64,000 nt of DNA from an uncultured Pirellulaceae bacterium. GTDB lineage: Bacteria > Planctomycetota > Planctomycetia > Pirellulales > Pirellulaceae. The stretch is from positions 17,863 through 81,862 of the forward strand of contig CALFWR010000021.1 of the NCBI GenBank assembly GCA_937928555.1, given 5' to 3'. The notes under the pieces were generated by a model, which worked only from the letters and a program-made list of their open reading frames with translations, did no database searches and was not told the DNA's origin. Made by a program: the position numbers and the translations under genes. Positions 43,264 to 51,855 of this stretch are shown in pieces. Position 1 is the stretch's first letter. Each line of letters begins with the position of its first letter.

Positions 43264-46260
43264 TCAGCTCGTGGCGATGTTCGCCGGTTCCAGCAAGGAC
43301 GCGCGAAGAATTTCCGCAGGGTGCAGAGCCGTCACATCGGTGCCGTCCAGAATTTGGTGCCGGCAACTGACGCCTGACGCTGCGATCAGAGAGCTTTCGG
43401 GTTCGCTGCGAATTGCCGGGAACAGCACCAATTCACCGATCCGCATCGACACGTCGTAGCTTTCGGCTTCGTATCCGAATGAGCCCGCCATGCCGCAACA
43501 TCCTGACGGAATCAGGCGAACCTTGTAATTGGTCGGCAATGATAACGTCCGAATTGCAGGCACCAGTCCTACGAGAGCTTTCTCGTGACAATGGCCGTGC
43601 AGCCGAACAATCTTCTTTTCGTTCGTAAACAACTCCTGCCCAACGTCGCCTCGCTCAACCGCCGCACCGACGAACTCTGAAAACGTCAGGCAGTTGCGAG
43701 CAAGCTCACGGGCGTCACTCTGTTCACTTCCCCGGAGAAGAGCCACGTACTCGTCACGAAAAGTCAAAATTGCTGACGGTTCTACACTCACCAACGGAGT
43801 TTCATCGCTAACGAGATCTTTTAGCAGACTCACATTTTTCGCTGCGACTTTTTTGGCCTCGCGCAAGCAGCCTTTGGAGATCAGTGCCCGGCCACTTTGG
43901 ACATGCCGTGGCAAGTTAACCTGCCATCCCAGTCGCTCGAGCACTTCAACGGCGGCGATCGCCGGAGCCGGATCGTTGAAATTCGTAAACTCGTCAGCAA
44001 AGAAGTTGACTTTTCCTTTGGAGCCCGCGTTGGCAGCGGGCTGATGACTGCCGAACCAACGCTCGAAGCTGACTTTGGCGATTTTTGGCATCGAGCGGTC
44101 TTTGGCAAAGCCCACCACTTGCTTCAACAAGCCACCGGTAATCGAGTTGCCCGCAAGAAAGTTCGCCACCCCCGGCATCCGACTGCCCAACCGATTCATC
44201 CGATCCAGATTGGCGATGAACCTCGTCCGCAGCGTCCTGCCCCGTTCGTCCTGCCACGCCTGAAGAAATTCGGCTTTTATCTTGCCAACGTCGACGTTCG
44301 ACGGACATTCACTTTTGCATGCCTTGCACGACAAACACAGTGACATCGCCGCCGCGATGTCTTCATGAACCAGCGGGTTGCCGTCGTTCTGTTTGCCATC
44401 GCCCTGCCTTGCATTGGCTGCTGCGGCCAGGACGTTGCGAACCGTGTTGGCACGCGCCCGCGTCGAATCTTTCTCTCGACCGGTCGCCATGAAACTGGGA
44501 CACATCGTACCGCCCATCGCTGCGCTTTTGCGACAGTCCCCGGACCCTGAACACATCTCAGCGGAGCGTTGAATCCCTTGCACGTTGTCAAAATCAAAAA
44601 CCGTGTTCAGCTGGATCGTTTCTGGCCGGCCCTCGAAACGCAGCCCCACATCCATCGGTGTGGCGTCAACAATTTTGCCGGGGTTGAAGATTCCCGCAGG
44701 ATCAAACAGCTGCTTGATCTCCTTCATCCAGCGGTAGCATTTTGGCCCGACCATGGATTCGAGAAACTCGGCACGCAGGCGCCCATCACCATGCTCGCCG
44801 CTTAGTGAGCCCCGGTACTTTTTCACAATCGCTGCCACGTCGGTGGCAATCTCACGAAACTTGCTGACCCCTTGGTCGGTTTTCAAATTCAAAACGGGCC
44901 GCAGATGGATTTCGCCACTGCCGGCGTGAGCGTAGTAAACACAGCGGCAATCGTATTTCTGATCCAGCAACTGGTCGATCTCGCGGATGTACGCGGGCAA
45001 GTCCTCAATCGCGACTGCGGTGTCCTCGATCACCGCCACGGGCTTTGAGTCACCCACGACGTTGGCTACAACGCCCAATCCTGCCTTTCTCAGATCCCAG
45101 ATTTTCCTGATGTCATCGCCACGGAGCATTGGAAACGCATAGCCCAGGCCCGCATCGCGAAGCTGTTTTTCAATCAACGCTGCCTGCTGTGTGATGTCGT
45201 CTACCGATTTGCCGCGGAGCGAAAGAACCAGAATCGCCCCCGGCGTCCCCTGGACAAACTGCAAATTCTCCCGCTGCGAAAGATTCCTTTGGGCACCTTC
45301 AAGGACAAGGTTGTCGATCAGCTCGGACGCGAAAACGTTGTGCTGCATGGCAATGATGTTCGCTCGCAGCGACTGGTCGACGGATTCAAAATGCACACAC
45401 AAAAGGCCATTTTCCGGAGGTGGCAATTCGTGCAACTGTAGCGTCACTGACGTCGTGAAAAACAACGTGCCCTCGCTGCCGGCAAGCAACTGGCAGAGAT
45501 TGAACCGTTTCTCTGCGGTGCCGCGGAAGATATCGCAATCCATCAGTGCGTCGACGGCATACCCGGTGTTGCGTCGGCTAACGTTGGCCTTTGGGAAGGA
45601 ACGCGAAACTTCGTCGCGTAGATCGGGGTCGCCAAGCATGTCAAGGAACTTGCGATAGATGTCACCTTCGAGGCTTTCCAGTTCACATTTGGCGGCGAAC
45701 TGTTCGGCAGTGACCGGTTCAAACGTGACCTTGCTACCGTCACTCAGAAATCCGGTCAGCGAAATTGTCTGGTCGCGTGTGGTGCCGTACACGATCGAGT
45801 TCGAGCCACAGGAGTTGTTACCAACCATTCCGCCGATCATGGCGCGATTGGAAGTCGACGTCTCGGGTCCGAACATCAACCCGTCGGCGGCCAGGAATCC
45901 ATTGAGCCGATCGCGGACCACGCCTGGCTGCACGACAACGGTTCGCTTTTGAAGATCCACATCGCCGATGTCAACAAAATGGTGACTGACATCGACCACG
46001 ATTCCGCTGCCGACCACCTGGCCGGCCAAAGACGTCCCGGCAGTCCGCGGGATAAGGCTTGTCTGGTGCGCTTTGGCGAACAGAATCAGTTTTCGGATGT
46101 CCGATTCCGATTTGGGAAAGGCAACCGCAAGCGGTGTTTCTTGGTAAACCGACGCATCGGTCGCGTAGATGCTTCGGTGCAGGCTGCCCGTTTCGATCGC
46201 GCCATCGAAATCCCTGGCGAGCTTGCCAAGTGCAGCATGCAAACGGGTTGAATCATTCAT
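43264..46260 (-). CDS. FAD- and Fe-S-binding oxidoreductase (YdiJ/D-2-hydroxyacid dehydrogenase-like)
   Basis: 998 residues, fusing a GlcD-like FAD part to a GlpC/GlcF-like iron-sulfur part. FAD-binding type-4 domain: AFPKSESDIRKLILFAKA and PRTAGTSLAGQVVGSGIVVDVS, with GGMVGNNSCGSNSIVYGTTRD. FAD-oxidase C-terminal domain: HAGSGEIHLRPVL and LSGEHGDGRLRAEFL. The Fe-S region has CSGSGDCRKSAAMGG and CLSCKACKSECPSNVDVGKIK; two late cysteine-rich motifs follow (HGHCHEKALVG, SGCCGMAGSFGYE). Family members oxidise D-2-hydroxy acids such as D-lactate or D-2-hydroxyglutarate, passing electrons to the respiratory chain. GAGG precedes the ATG. Substrate not determined. Confidence 0.92.
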   Translation of the reverse strand: MNDSTRLHAALGKLARDFDGAIETGSLHRSIYATDASVYQETPLAVAFPKSESDIRKLILFAKAHQTSLIPRTAGTSLAGQVVGSGIVVDVSHHFVDIGDVDLQKRTVVVQPGVVRDRLNGFLAADGLMFGPETSTSNRAMIGGMVGNNSCGSNSIVYGTTRDQTISLTGFLSDGSKVTFEPVTAEQFAAKCELESLEGDIYRKFLDMLGDPDLRDEVSRSFPKANVSRRNTGYAVDALMDCDIFRGTAEKRFNLCQLLAGSEGTLFFTTSVTLQLHELPPPENGLLCVHFESVDQSLRANIIAMQHNVFASELIDNLVLEGAQRNLSQRENLQFVQGTPGAILVLSLRGKSVDDITQQAALIEKQLRDAGLGYAFPMLRGDDIRKIWDLRKAGLGVVANVVGDSKPVAVIEDTAVAIEDLPAYIREIDQLLDQKYDCRCVYYAHAGSGEIHLRPVLNLKTDQGVSKFREIATDVAAIVKKYRGSLSGEHGDGRLRAEFLESMVGPKCYRWMKEIKQLFDPAGIFNPGKIVDATPMDVGLRFEGRPETIQLNTVFDFDNVQGIQRSAEMCSGSGDCRKSAAMGGTMCPSFMATGREKDSTRARANTVRNVLAAAANARQGDGKQNDGNPLVHEDIAAAMSLCLSCKACKSECPSNVDVGKIKAEFLQAWQDERGRTLRTRFIANLDRMNRLGSRMPGVANFLAGNSITGGLLKQVVGFAKDRSMPKIAKVSFERWFGSHQPAANAGSKGKVNFFADEFTNFNDPAPAIAAVEVLERLGWQVNLPRHVQSGRALISKGCLREAKKVAAKNVSLLKDLVSDETPLVSVEPSAILTFRDEYVALLRGSEQSDARELARNCLTFSEFVGAAVERGDVGQELFTNEKKIVRLHGHCHEKALVGLVPAIRTLSLPTNYKVRLIPSGCCGMAGSFGYEAESYDVSMRIGELVLFPAIRSEPESSLIAASGVSCRHQILDGTDVTALHPAEILRASLLEPANIATS

Positions 46261-46419
46261 CGCAGCCTCAACGCCCTCTGTCCAGTGCTGGAAGTTGCAA
46301 ATGACCCGGGCTGGAAAGTGAGGTTCCTGAACGCTGAGGCATGAAATTTGGTGACTCGAGCCCGGTCGCTAATCCTGTTAATTGCACCAGGCACACCCTG
46401 GTTACTTGCGGGTTACCCA

Positions 46420-47631
46420 TCAATCAACCGGAAGCTGATGGCCCATCTTGTCGCGCTTGGTCGCGAGGTATTTTTCGTTGTGCTGATTCGCAGGAGAAAT
46501 GATTGGAACCTGATCGACTACCGTCAAATCAAACCCACGCAGATTGAAGGCTTCGGTTTTCTTTGGGTTGTTGGTCAACAAGCGGACTTCGGACATGCCA
46601 AGGTCTTTGAGGATTTGAATCCCGACGCCATAGTCACGCATATCTGCCTTGTGGCCCAATGCCGTGTTCGCTTCGACGGTATCAAGTCCCTGGTCCTGAA
46701 GGTTGTAGGCTTTGATCTTTTCGACCAGTCCGATGCCGCGCCCTTCCTGGGGAAGGTAGACCAGCGCCCCGCAGCCTTCCGCGGCGATCATCGCAAGCGC
46801 GATTTCCAACTGGTCGCCACAGTCACAGCGTAGCGAGGCAAGCAAATCGCCGGTGAAGCAACTGCTGTGCATTCGAACCAGCGGCGGATTCTCCGCACCG
46901 GCCAGGTCACCCATCACGATCGCGACCGGTTCCTGAGTTTCGTACTGCACCCGATAGGCAATCACGCGAAACTCGCCATGCGAAGTCGGCAGCCGCGCCG
47001 AAGCAATCTGCGATACGAGCTTTTCACTCACCCGGCGGTAAGCGATCAGGTCTTCGATGGTGATGATCTTCAGGCCTTTTTCACTTGCGATCTCAAGCAA
47101 TTGATCCCGCGTGGCCCTTTCGCCGTTTTCGTCAAGGATTTCGCAAAGCACGCCCGCAGGACTCAACCCAGCCATTCGTGCCAAGTCGACTGCGGCTTCG
47201 GTGTGACCCGCCCGCCGCAGCACGCCGCCTTCTTTGGCCATCAACAGGTGAACGTGGCCGGGGCGCTGAAAGTCATCCGGTCCCGTTTTTGAATCCGCGA
47301 TCGCACGAACGCAACGAGCACGCTCTTCGGCGGTGATTCCTGTCCGCGCAGAAAGATGATCCAGCGGGGTCAAAAAAGCCGTCTGATTGTTGGAATTGTT
47401 TTGCTCAACAAGCGGTTTCAACTGCAGTCGTTCCGCAGTCTGGGGAAGAATCGGCATGCAGAAATCCCCCCGCCCGCTCATCACCAGATTCATGGACTCA
47501 GGCGTCGCCAGTTCCGCCGCACAGATAAAGTCGCCTTCGTTTTCGCGATGCTCGTCGTCCAGAACGATGACGACTTCTCCGCGACCGATGGCTTCGACGG
47601 CTTCGGGAATGGTGGAAAATGGAGTGGCCAC
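46420..47631 (-). CDS. ribBA: Bifunctional 3,4-dihydroxy-2-butanone-4-phosphate synthase / GTP cyclohydrolase II (RibBA)
   Basis: 403 residues catalysing both entry steps of riboflavin synthesis. RibB part (1-203): VIVLDDEHRENEGDFICAAELA, RAGHTEAAVDLARMAGLSPAGVLCEI. RibA part: RMHSSCFTGDLLASLRCDCGDQL (zinc cysteines), LPQEGRGIGLVEKIKAY, and RLLTNNPKKTEA. Both active sites look intact. GTG start with GGAAGGAA at good spacing. No FMN riboswitch structure was evident in the 198-bp divergent spacer. Confidence 0.96.
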   Translation of the reverse strand: MATPFSTIPEAVEAIGRGEVVIVLDDEHRENEGDFICAAELATPESMNLVMSGRGDFCMPILPQTAERLQLKPLVEQNNSNNQTAFLTPLDHLSARTGITAEERARCVRAIADSKTGPDDFQRPGHVHLLMAKEGGVLRRAGHTEAAVDLARMAGLSPAGVLCEILDENGERATRDQLLEIASEKGLKIITIEDLIAYRRVSEKLVSQIASARLPTSHGEFRVIAYRVQYETQEPVAIVMGDLAGAENPPLVRMHSSCFTGDLLASLRCDCGDQLEIALAMIAAEGCGALVYLPQEGRGIGLVEKIKAYNLQDQGLDTVEANTALGHKADMRDYGVGIQILKDLGMSEVRLLTNNPKKTEAFNLRGFDLTVVDQVPIISPANQHNEKYLATKRDKMGHQLPVD

Positions 47632-47828
47632 GAAAATTCCTTCCAGGATTCAAAAACAACATACGAACAGTAAATGTAACCGCATTATAGGCAAGCCACT
47701 GAAACCGAGGAGTCTTTTCCTGCGCGTTGCGGCGCATTTACAAGCCTTCGCTGCCGGTTACAAGCCATACACGGCCTGATATAATCCGCTCGGACATCCA
47801 ATCCAAAACGACAAGGCACAAAAAAGAC

Positions 47829-48326
47829 ATGAGCTACGACCCGAACACACCGCCAATGGGCGCCGTCCCGCCACAAAAATCAGGCGGATCACTCAAATGG
47901 ATTCTCGGTGGACTTGGCTGTTTTGGCTTGCTGACCGTGTTGTGCATTGGCGGACTCGGCTACTGGTTCTATTCGTTTTCACAAAGCCTCCTCAACAATC
48001 CGGCTAAAACCCAAGCGATCTCCAGTATCGAACAATCGGACTCGATCGCCGAAGCCTTCGGTCCCCCCATTTTGGTCAAAGAAACCAAACCGCCGCAAAC
48101 GGGTACCGATGAACAGGAAATGCTTTTGACGTACAGTGTCGACGTGATCGGATCCGAGAAATCCGGTACCGCCACGATCAAAGTCCGCGGCAACCCGCTT
48201 GATGCGGATTCCTTCAGCGTCGAAAGCATCATCGTCAAAGGTCCCGACGGAGAAGAAATTCCAATCAAGAAGCTTGATCTGGACATTCAGATCGATGAGG
48301 GCGAACCTGCCACGGACACGGAGTAA
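47829..48326 (+). CDS. Coa1-like membrane-anchored protein
   Basis: 165 residues from ATG at 47829 (MSYDPNTPPMGAVPP). A proline-rich N-terminus precedes one membrane helix (about 25-48, WILGGLGCFGLLTVLCIGGLGYWFY), then about 110 soluble residues. The pattern SIEQSDSIAEAFGPPILVK followed by a beta-rich tail (GTATIKVRGNPLDADSFSVESIIV) resembles the Coa1/Tim21-like fold of cytochrome-oxidase assembly factors. That assignment rests on pattern only. The stop codon TAA falls inside the 5-bp target duplication of the adjacent MITE-like element. Divergent from ribBA. Confidence 0.7.
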   Translation: MSYDPNTPPMGAVPPQKSGGSLKWILGGLGCFGLLTVLCIGGLGYWFYSFSQSLLNNPAKTQAISSIEQSDSIAEAFGPPILVKETKPPQTGTDEQEMLLTYSVDVIGSEKSGTATIKVRGNPLDADSFSVESIIVKGPDGEEIPIKKLDLDIQIDEGEPATDTE

Positions 48327-48327
48327 G

Positions 48328-48514
48328 GCCGGATTATTCATGAGGCGTGGGCGTCAGAATCAGTTCCGGCACTGATCCGCGCCCCGGATGCGTTGAAACG
48401 ATCGCTGTGCTTTTCATCTACCAGATGATTCAAATTTCTTGTTGAAATTCAACTTTTCCCTTGCTCCTGTTGGCCAGACGTAGAATCAACGCCCGTCGTC
48501 GTGAATAATCCGGG
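48328..48514 (+). mobile_element. MITE-like inverted-repeat element, subfamily A (copy A5)
   Basis: 187 bp; first base is G instead of C (GCCGG). Perfect flanking duplication GTAAG at 48323-48327 and 48515-48519; the left copy contains the TAA stop of the Coa1-like gene. Confidence 0.92.
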
Positions 48515-48614
48515 GTAAGATATGCAAGAGAGCTTTCTTCGATAAAAATTCACCGGCCAATGCGATCAAGCGTCGGCCAAGATAAAAACTTTTCAATCTC
48601 AGGATTCTTTTTTC

Positions 48615-49121
48615 ATGGCAAAAATTACCCTTAAAGGCAACGACTGCAGCACTTGCGGAGAGCTCCCGGCAGTTGGTTCGGCCGCTCCCGACTTCACACT
48701 GGTCGATGGTGACCTAGGCGAAAAATCACTTGCTGATTTCGCGGGCAAGCAGGTTGTCCTGAACATTGTTCCCAGCCTGGACACTGGCATTTGTGCACTG
48801 AGCGCCAAAGCTTTCAACGGCAAGGCCGGCGATCTGGCTGACACCGTCATCGTGAACGTCTCCAAAGACCTTCCGTTTGCCCAAAAGCGATTTTGCGAAG
48901 CCGAAACGCTGCAACACATCAGCAACCTGTCGGCTTTTCGCTGCGGCAAATTCGGCGAGTCTTACGGTTCGACGATCGTCGACGGCCCCCTCAAAGGTCT
49001 CCTCTGCCGCGCCGTGGTTGTTGTCGGTGCCGACGGCAATGTGAAGTACACCGAACTGGTTCCCGAGATTGCTCAAGAGCCAAACTACGACGCCGCCTAC
49101 GCAGCGCTACAGTCATCGTAG
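48615..49121 (+). CDS. tpx: Thiol peroxidase (Tpx, atypical 2-Cys peroxiredoxin)
   Basis: 168 residues. The peroxidatic Cys60 lies in VPSLDTGICALSAKAF and the resolving Cys94 in AQKRFCEAETLQHISNLSAFR, both as in E. coli Tpx. Reduces hydroperoxides at the expense of thioredoxin, in the cytoplasm or periplasm depending on species; no signal peptide is seen here. AGGA lies 12 bp before the ATG. Single gene. Confidence 0.95.
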   Translation: MAKITLKGNDCSTCGELPAVGSAAPDFTLVDGDLGEKSLADFAGKQVVLNIVPSLDTGICALSAKAFNGKAGDLADTVIVNVSKDLPFAQKRFCEAETLQHISNLSAFRCGKFGESYGSTIVDGPLKGLLCRAVVVVGADGNVKYTELVPEIAQEPNYDAAYAALQSS

Positions 49122-49123
49122 CA

Positions 49124-49190
49124 GGCGCACTCCGTGTGCCGTCGAGCACATTAGCCCGGATTAGCAAGGCAGCACACTACGCGTGCTATC
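49124..49190. repeat. REP-like hairpin pair, GYRCACnnnGTGTGC type (locus 1)
   Basis: Two short palindromes follow the tpx stop: GCACTCCGTGTGC and AGCACACTACGCGTGCT. A closely similar pair follows the hydrolase gene at 50555. No T-tract. Confidence 0.6.
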
Positions 49191-49303
49191 AACAACAACC
49201 TACGCATCACGCGCCACTCGCCTGTGATCGACCACCCATCAAGCGACGGCATTTGCTGTCGCTTTTTTGGTCCTTGCCGGGATTTAACGGGCATCCAAGA
49301 AGT

Positions 49304-49361
49304 CGTGGGATTCGCCAGAACTCCTGATGGGATACAAAAGGAGTTCTGGCGAATCCCATTA
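49304..49361. repeat. REP-like palindrome, GATTCGCCAGAA family (copy 2)
   Basis: A perfect 19-bp stem: TGGGATTCGCCAGAACTCC (49305-49323) with its complement (49339-49357), 15-nt loop. Arm shared with the palindrome at 40171-40220. Upstream of the hydrolase gene. Confidence 0.85.
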
Positions 49362-49439
49362 CATTCATTGTCGATGGCAATGCTCTATGCGATGTTCAAC
49401 CACAACAAGCCCGGATGGACCTTTTTTGCCATCAAGAAA

Positions 49440-50552
49440 ATGAAACAACTCACACCCATCATCGCAATCGCGCTACTGTTTTCGGCAAACCTTCTTGCCC
49501 AGGAAACCGCACAGAAAGATCCGCAAACCGAATCGCGGTTCAAGCACAACAAACATGCCTCGGTTGTCTTCCAGAAGCAATCCGACTACGAACTTAAATG
49601 CGACCTCTACGTTCCAGAATCTGAATCGCGTCGCCCGGTGTTTATCGTGATCCATGGCGGAGCCTGGACGACCGGCACCAAGCTTGCGATGCTTCGTCAT
49701 GCGCGGATCCTGGCCAACCGGGGCTACGTCGTGATGTCGATCAACTATCGACTGGCCCCGGGTCACAAATGGCCAGCACAAATCCACGACTGCAAACATG
49801 CCGTTCGCTGGATTCGCAAAAATGCAGACAAATACAATGCCGACCCAAACGAAGTCTACGCCTTTGGTTACTCCGCCGGTGCCCACCTCGCGTTGCTCCT
49901 TGCGACCACCAAACCGGACGACGGACTCGAAGGCGAAGCCGATCCCACGCTGAAAGAGTATTCCTCGCAAATTGATGGCTGCATTGCCGGCGGCTCGCCC
50001 TGCGAATTCTCGTGGATCGACAACGACGCCACTACGCTCGCCTACTGGCTGGGCAACCCCAAATCAAAGATTCCGGAAATCTACAAGGCCGCCTCGCCGA
50101 TTTCATGGGTCACCAAAGATGACCCGGCGATTGTGCTCGTCCATGGCACCGTTGATTCGCTCGTTCCGGTCAGTTCTCCCCAGGCTTTCTACGAAAAGTG
50201 TCAGCAGGAAAATGTTCTTTCCGAATTGAGCATCGTTACTGGCGGCCACGCGGCAACATTTACCCGCACGACAAATCTGCTGAACGCACTCAAGAGCTTC
50301 AAAAGCCTGCTGGCCACACAGCAGTCGCGACGGCAAAGAGAGTTTCTGCGCAGCGGCTACGTCGCATTCAAGGATGCAAAGAAAACATATCCGGCAACAC
50401 AAAAAGAACTGGCAACGTTTCTTTCAGAAGCCAAGACCACGTTCAGCCATCCACAGCCGCACAGCGTTCCTTCGCCATTCATCGACCCACTAACAGACAA
50501 GCCCTTCGACATCCCATGGGGCCAACAGTGGCCAAAGCAGGCAAAGCAGTAG
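49440..50552 (+). CDS. Secreted alpha/beta hydrolase (BD-FAE/carboxylesterase-like)
   Basis: 370 residues from ATG at 49440, which gives the signal peptide MKQLTPIIAIALLFSANLLAQ; the longer frame upstream runs through a palindromic repeat and is not coding. The hydrolase core has the oxyanion motif VIHGGAWTTG, the nucleophile elbow AFGYSAGAHLALLL, an acid in HGTVDSLVPVSSPQ and a histidine in VTGGHAATF. These form a complete Ser-Asp-His triad. An additional about 90-residue C-terminal tail of unknown type follows the hydrolase domain. Likely extracytoplasmic esterase, possibly acting on polysaccharide esters; substrate is unknown. Confidence 0.86.
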   Translation: MKQLTPIIAIALLFSANLLAQETAQKDPQTESRFKHNKHASVVFQKQSDYELKCDLYVPESESRRPVFIVIHGGAWTTGTKLAMLRHARILANRGYVVMSINYRLAPGHKWPAQIHDCKHAVRWIRKNADKYNADPNEVYAFGYSAGAHLALLLATTKPDDGLEGEADPTLKEYSSQIDGCIAGGSPCEFSWIDNDATTLAYWLGNPKSKIPEIYKAASPISWVTKDDPAIVLVHGTVDSLVPVSSPQAFYEKCQQENVLSELSIVTGGHAATFTRTTNLLNALKSFKSLLATQQSRRQREFLRSGYVAFKDAKKTYPATQKELATFLSEAKTTFSHPQPHSVPSPFIDPLTDKPFDIPWGQQWPKQAKQ

Positions 50553-50554
50553 TT

Positions 50555-50612
50555 ACACACTCTGTGTGCCGTTGAACCCGCCATCAAGCCACCGAGCACA
50601 CCGCGTGTGCGA
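50555..50612. repeat. REP-like hairpin pair, GYRCACnnnGTGTGC type (locus 2)
   Basis: ACACACTCTGTGTGC and GAGCACACCGCGTGTGC follow the hydrolase stop, matching the pair after tpx in spacing and sequence. Confidence 0.6.
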
Positions 50613-50644
50613 ACGACGAACGACGAACTTTACCCAGCGACACC

Positions 50645-50775
50645 GGGTTCGCCTGGTAAATTTCGGTTCACCTCGCCGATGAAGCGCAGGAAAGCGATTT
50701 CACCCGGACCGATACGACGTTCCTTGGCTAAACCAAAAGTAAAAAGTCACGCCCACGCCTCGTGAATAATCCGGG
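50645..50775 (-). mobile_element. MITE-like element, subfamily B, truncated (copy B3)
   Basis: Reverse orientation. The right end is intact (CTCGTGAATAATCCGGG) and the core matches B1 from ATTTCGGTTCACCTCGC onward; the left end has decayed or been deleted, so the left boundary is approximate and no target duplication can be shown. Confidence 0.8.
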
Positions 50776-50789
50776 ATTTGAGAGCAAAC

Positions 50790-51488
50790 TCAAACTGCGT
50801 GGATCGTGCGAATCTGAAGCCGAGCCAGGCGTTGGTCCATGGAATTGTCGGTTTGATCGAGAACGTTCAACTGGTAGGTGGGCTGTTCCCGGTCGTCGCT
50901 AATGTCCAAGCCAATCGCCGCGCTCATTTTGTGGCGGTGAAGGTGCGGCAATGCCGCGAAGTATCCGCACAGGAATGCCTTGGGCTGCTTGAGCCCCAAC
51001 AGGACGCATTTTCCGTGAATGTCCAGAGCGTGATTGATTTTCTGGGGCACCGTCTCAAGAAAAGAAGGAACTTCGGCACGCAGGTCCGGTATTCCTGTTT
51101 CGGGAATGATGACTTCCGGCAATTCGGTTGATTCGGTTGTTAGCGGGCACAGGTAACCGCCGGATTCGAGCACACGTGCAATCGTCATTGGGTTAAACTC
51201 AAATCCTGCAAGGTGTTCCAGCGAAGCCAGGACAACACGAGTTTGCACGACCGAACGATTTCCTGGCCGGGTGAGGACGCTTCGGGAGATCGCCGTCAAG
51301 TCGGACGTGGGCGAGTAAACGGCCATGCACTTATTGACGCCGTCGCTAAAATCCGTGCGGATCGGAGACCATTCGCAGATCGCGGCCGCGGCATCGGAAT
51401 CGATTCCTTTGGACCACGCGATGACTTTGTTTTGGTGCCGCGGGGATGCTCCCACACCGCTGGCGACGATGGCTTGCTGAAGCCTCAT
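50790..51488 (-). CDS. Unknown protein, last gene of the chemosensory operon
   Basis: 232 residues, no signal peptide or membrane helix. The N-terminal half (MRLQQAIVASGVGASPRHQNKVIAWSKGI-like, then VYSPTSDLTAISRSVLTRPG and RTRVVLASLEHL) faintly resembles the N-terminal domain of GTPase-associated protein 1 (GAP1-N) from conflict and signalling loci, but I could not confirm this. Its ATG overlaps the upstream coiled-coil gene by 4 bp. Position in the operon ties it to the signalling cluster; molecular function is unknown. Confidence 0.6.
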   Translation of the reverse strand: MRLQQAIVASGVGASPRHQNKVIAWSKGIDSDAAAAICEWSPIRTDFSDGVNKCMAVYSPTSDLTAISRSVLTRPGNRSVVQTRVVLASLEHLAGFEFNPMTIARVLESGGYLCPLTTESTELPEVIIPETGIPDLRAEVPSFLETVPQKINHALDIHGKCVLLGLKQPKAFLCGYFAALPHLHRHKMSAAIGLDISDDREQPTYQLNVLDQTDNSMDQRLARLQIRTIHAV

Positions 51489-51853
51489 TTTCGGCCCCGC
51501 GATTCAAGCCATTGTTGTTTTTCGCTTTCGAGCTTTTCCCAGCCGCTGGCCAGTTTTTCGGTCGCATCATTGAGGCGTTCAATTTCAGCAGCCCGGGCGG
51601 CTTCCCATTCCAGTTTTTCCTTTTCGAATGCAGTGAGCATTCGTTGGACGACCTGGTCGTTGTCGGCAGCTTTTTGGCAACGGTCAAGTTCTGCTTCGAG
51701 CCGATCCATCTGATGCAAAAGAAAGCTGGAAATACTCGACGCGATCCGATTGAGACGGCGTCCCGAGCGGATGTCCTTCAACGTATTGTCGAGCGACTGA
51801 CTCGTTGGCAGCGTCGGCGATAGCGAAACTGAATCTTCGGATATGGATTCCAT
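51485..51853 (-). CDS. Coiled-coil protein of the chemosensory operon
   Basis: 122 residues, almost entirely helical with heptad spacing from about residue 45 to the end (LHQMDRLEAELDRCQKAADNDQVVQ ... WEKLESEKQQWLESRGRK). No known family. It lies 2 bp downstream of the FHA gene and overlaps the next gene by 4 bp. Both it and its neighbour carry long coiled coils, so a partner role for the FHA protein is plausible. Confidence 0.68.
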   Translation of the reverse strand: MESISEDSVSLSPTLPTSQSLDNTLKDIRSGRRLNRIASSISSFLLHQMDRLEAELDRCQKAADNDQVVQRMLTAFEKEKLEWEAARAAEIERLNDATEKLASGWEKLESEKQQWLESRGRK

Positions 51854-51855
51854 GG

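Noticed and set aside
47632..47828. FMN riboswitch upstream of ribBA
   Set aside because: The spacer is short and none of the conserved RFN-element segments is visible.
49150..49165. AGCCCGGATTA as another element end
   Set aside because: Only about 10 bp match the terminal repeat; the sequence diverges at once and no inverse end follows.
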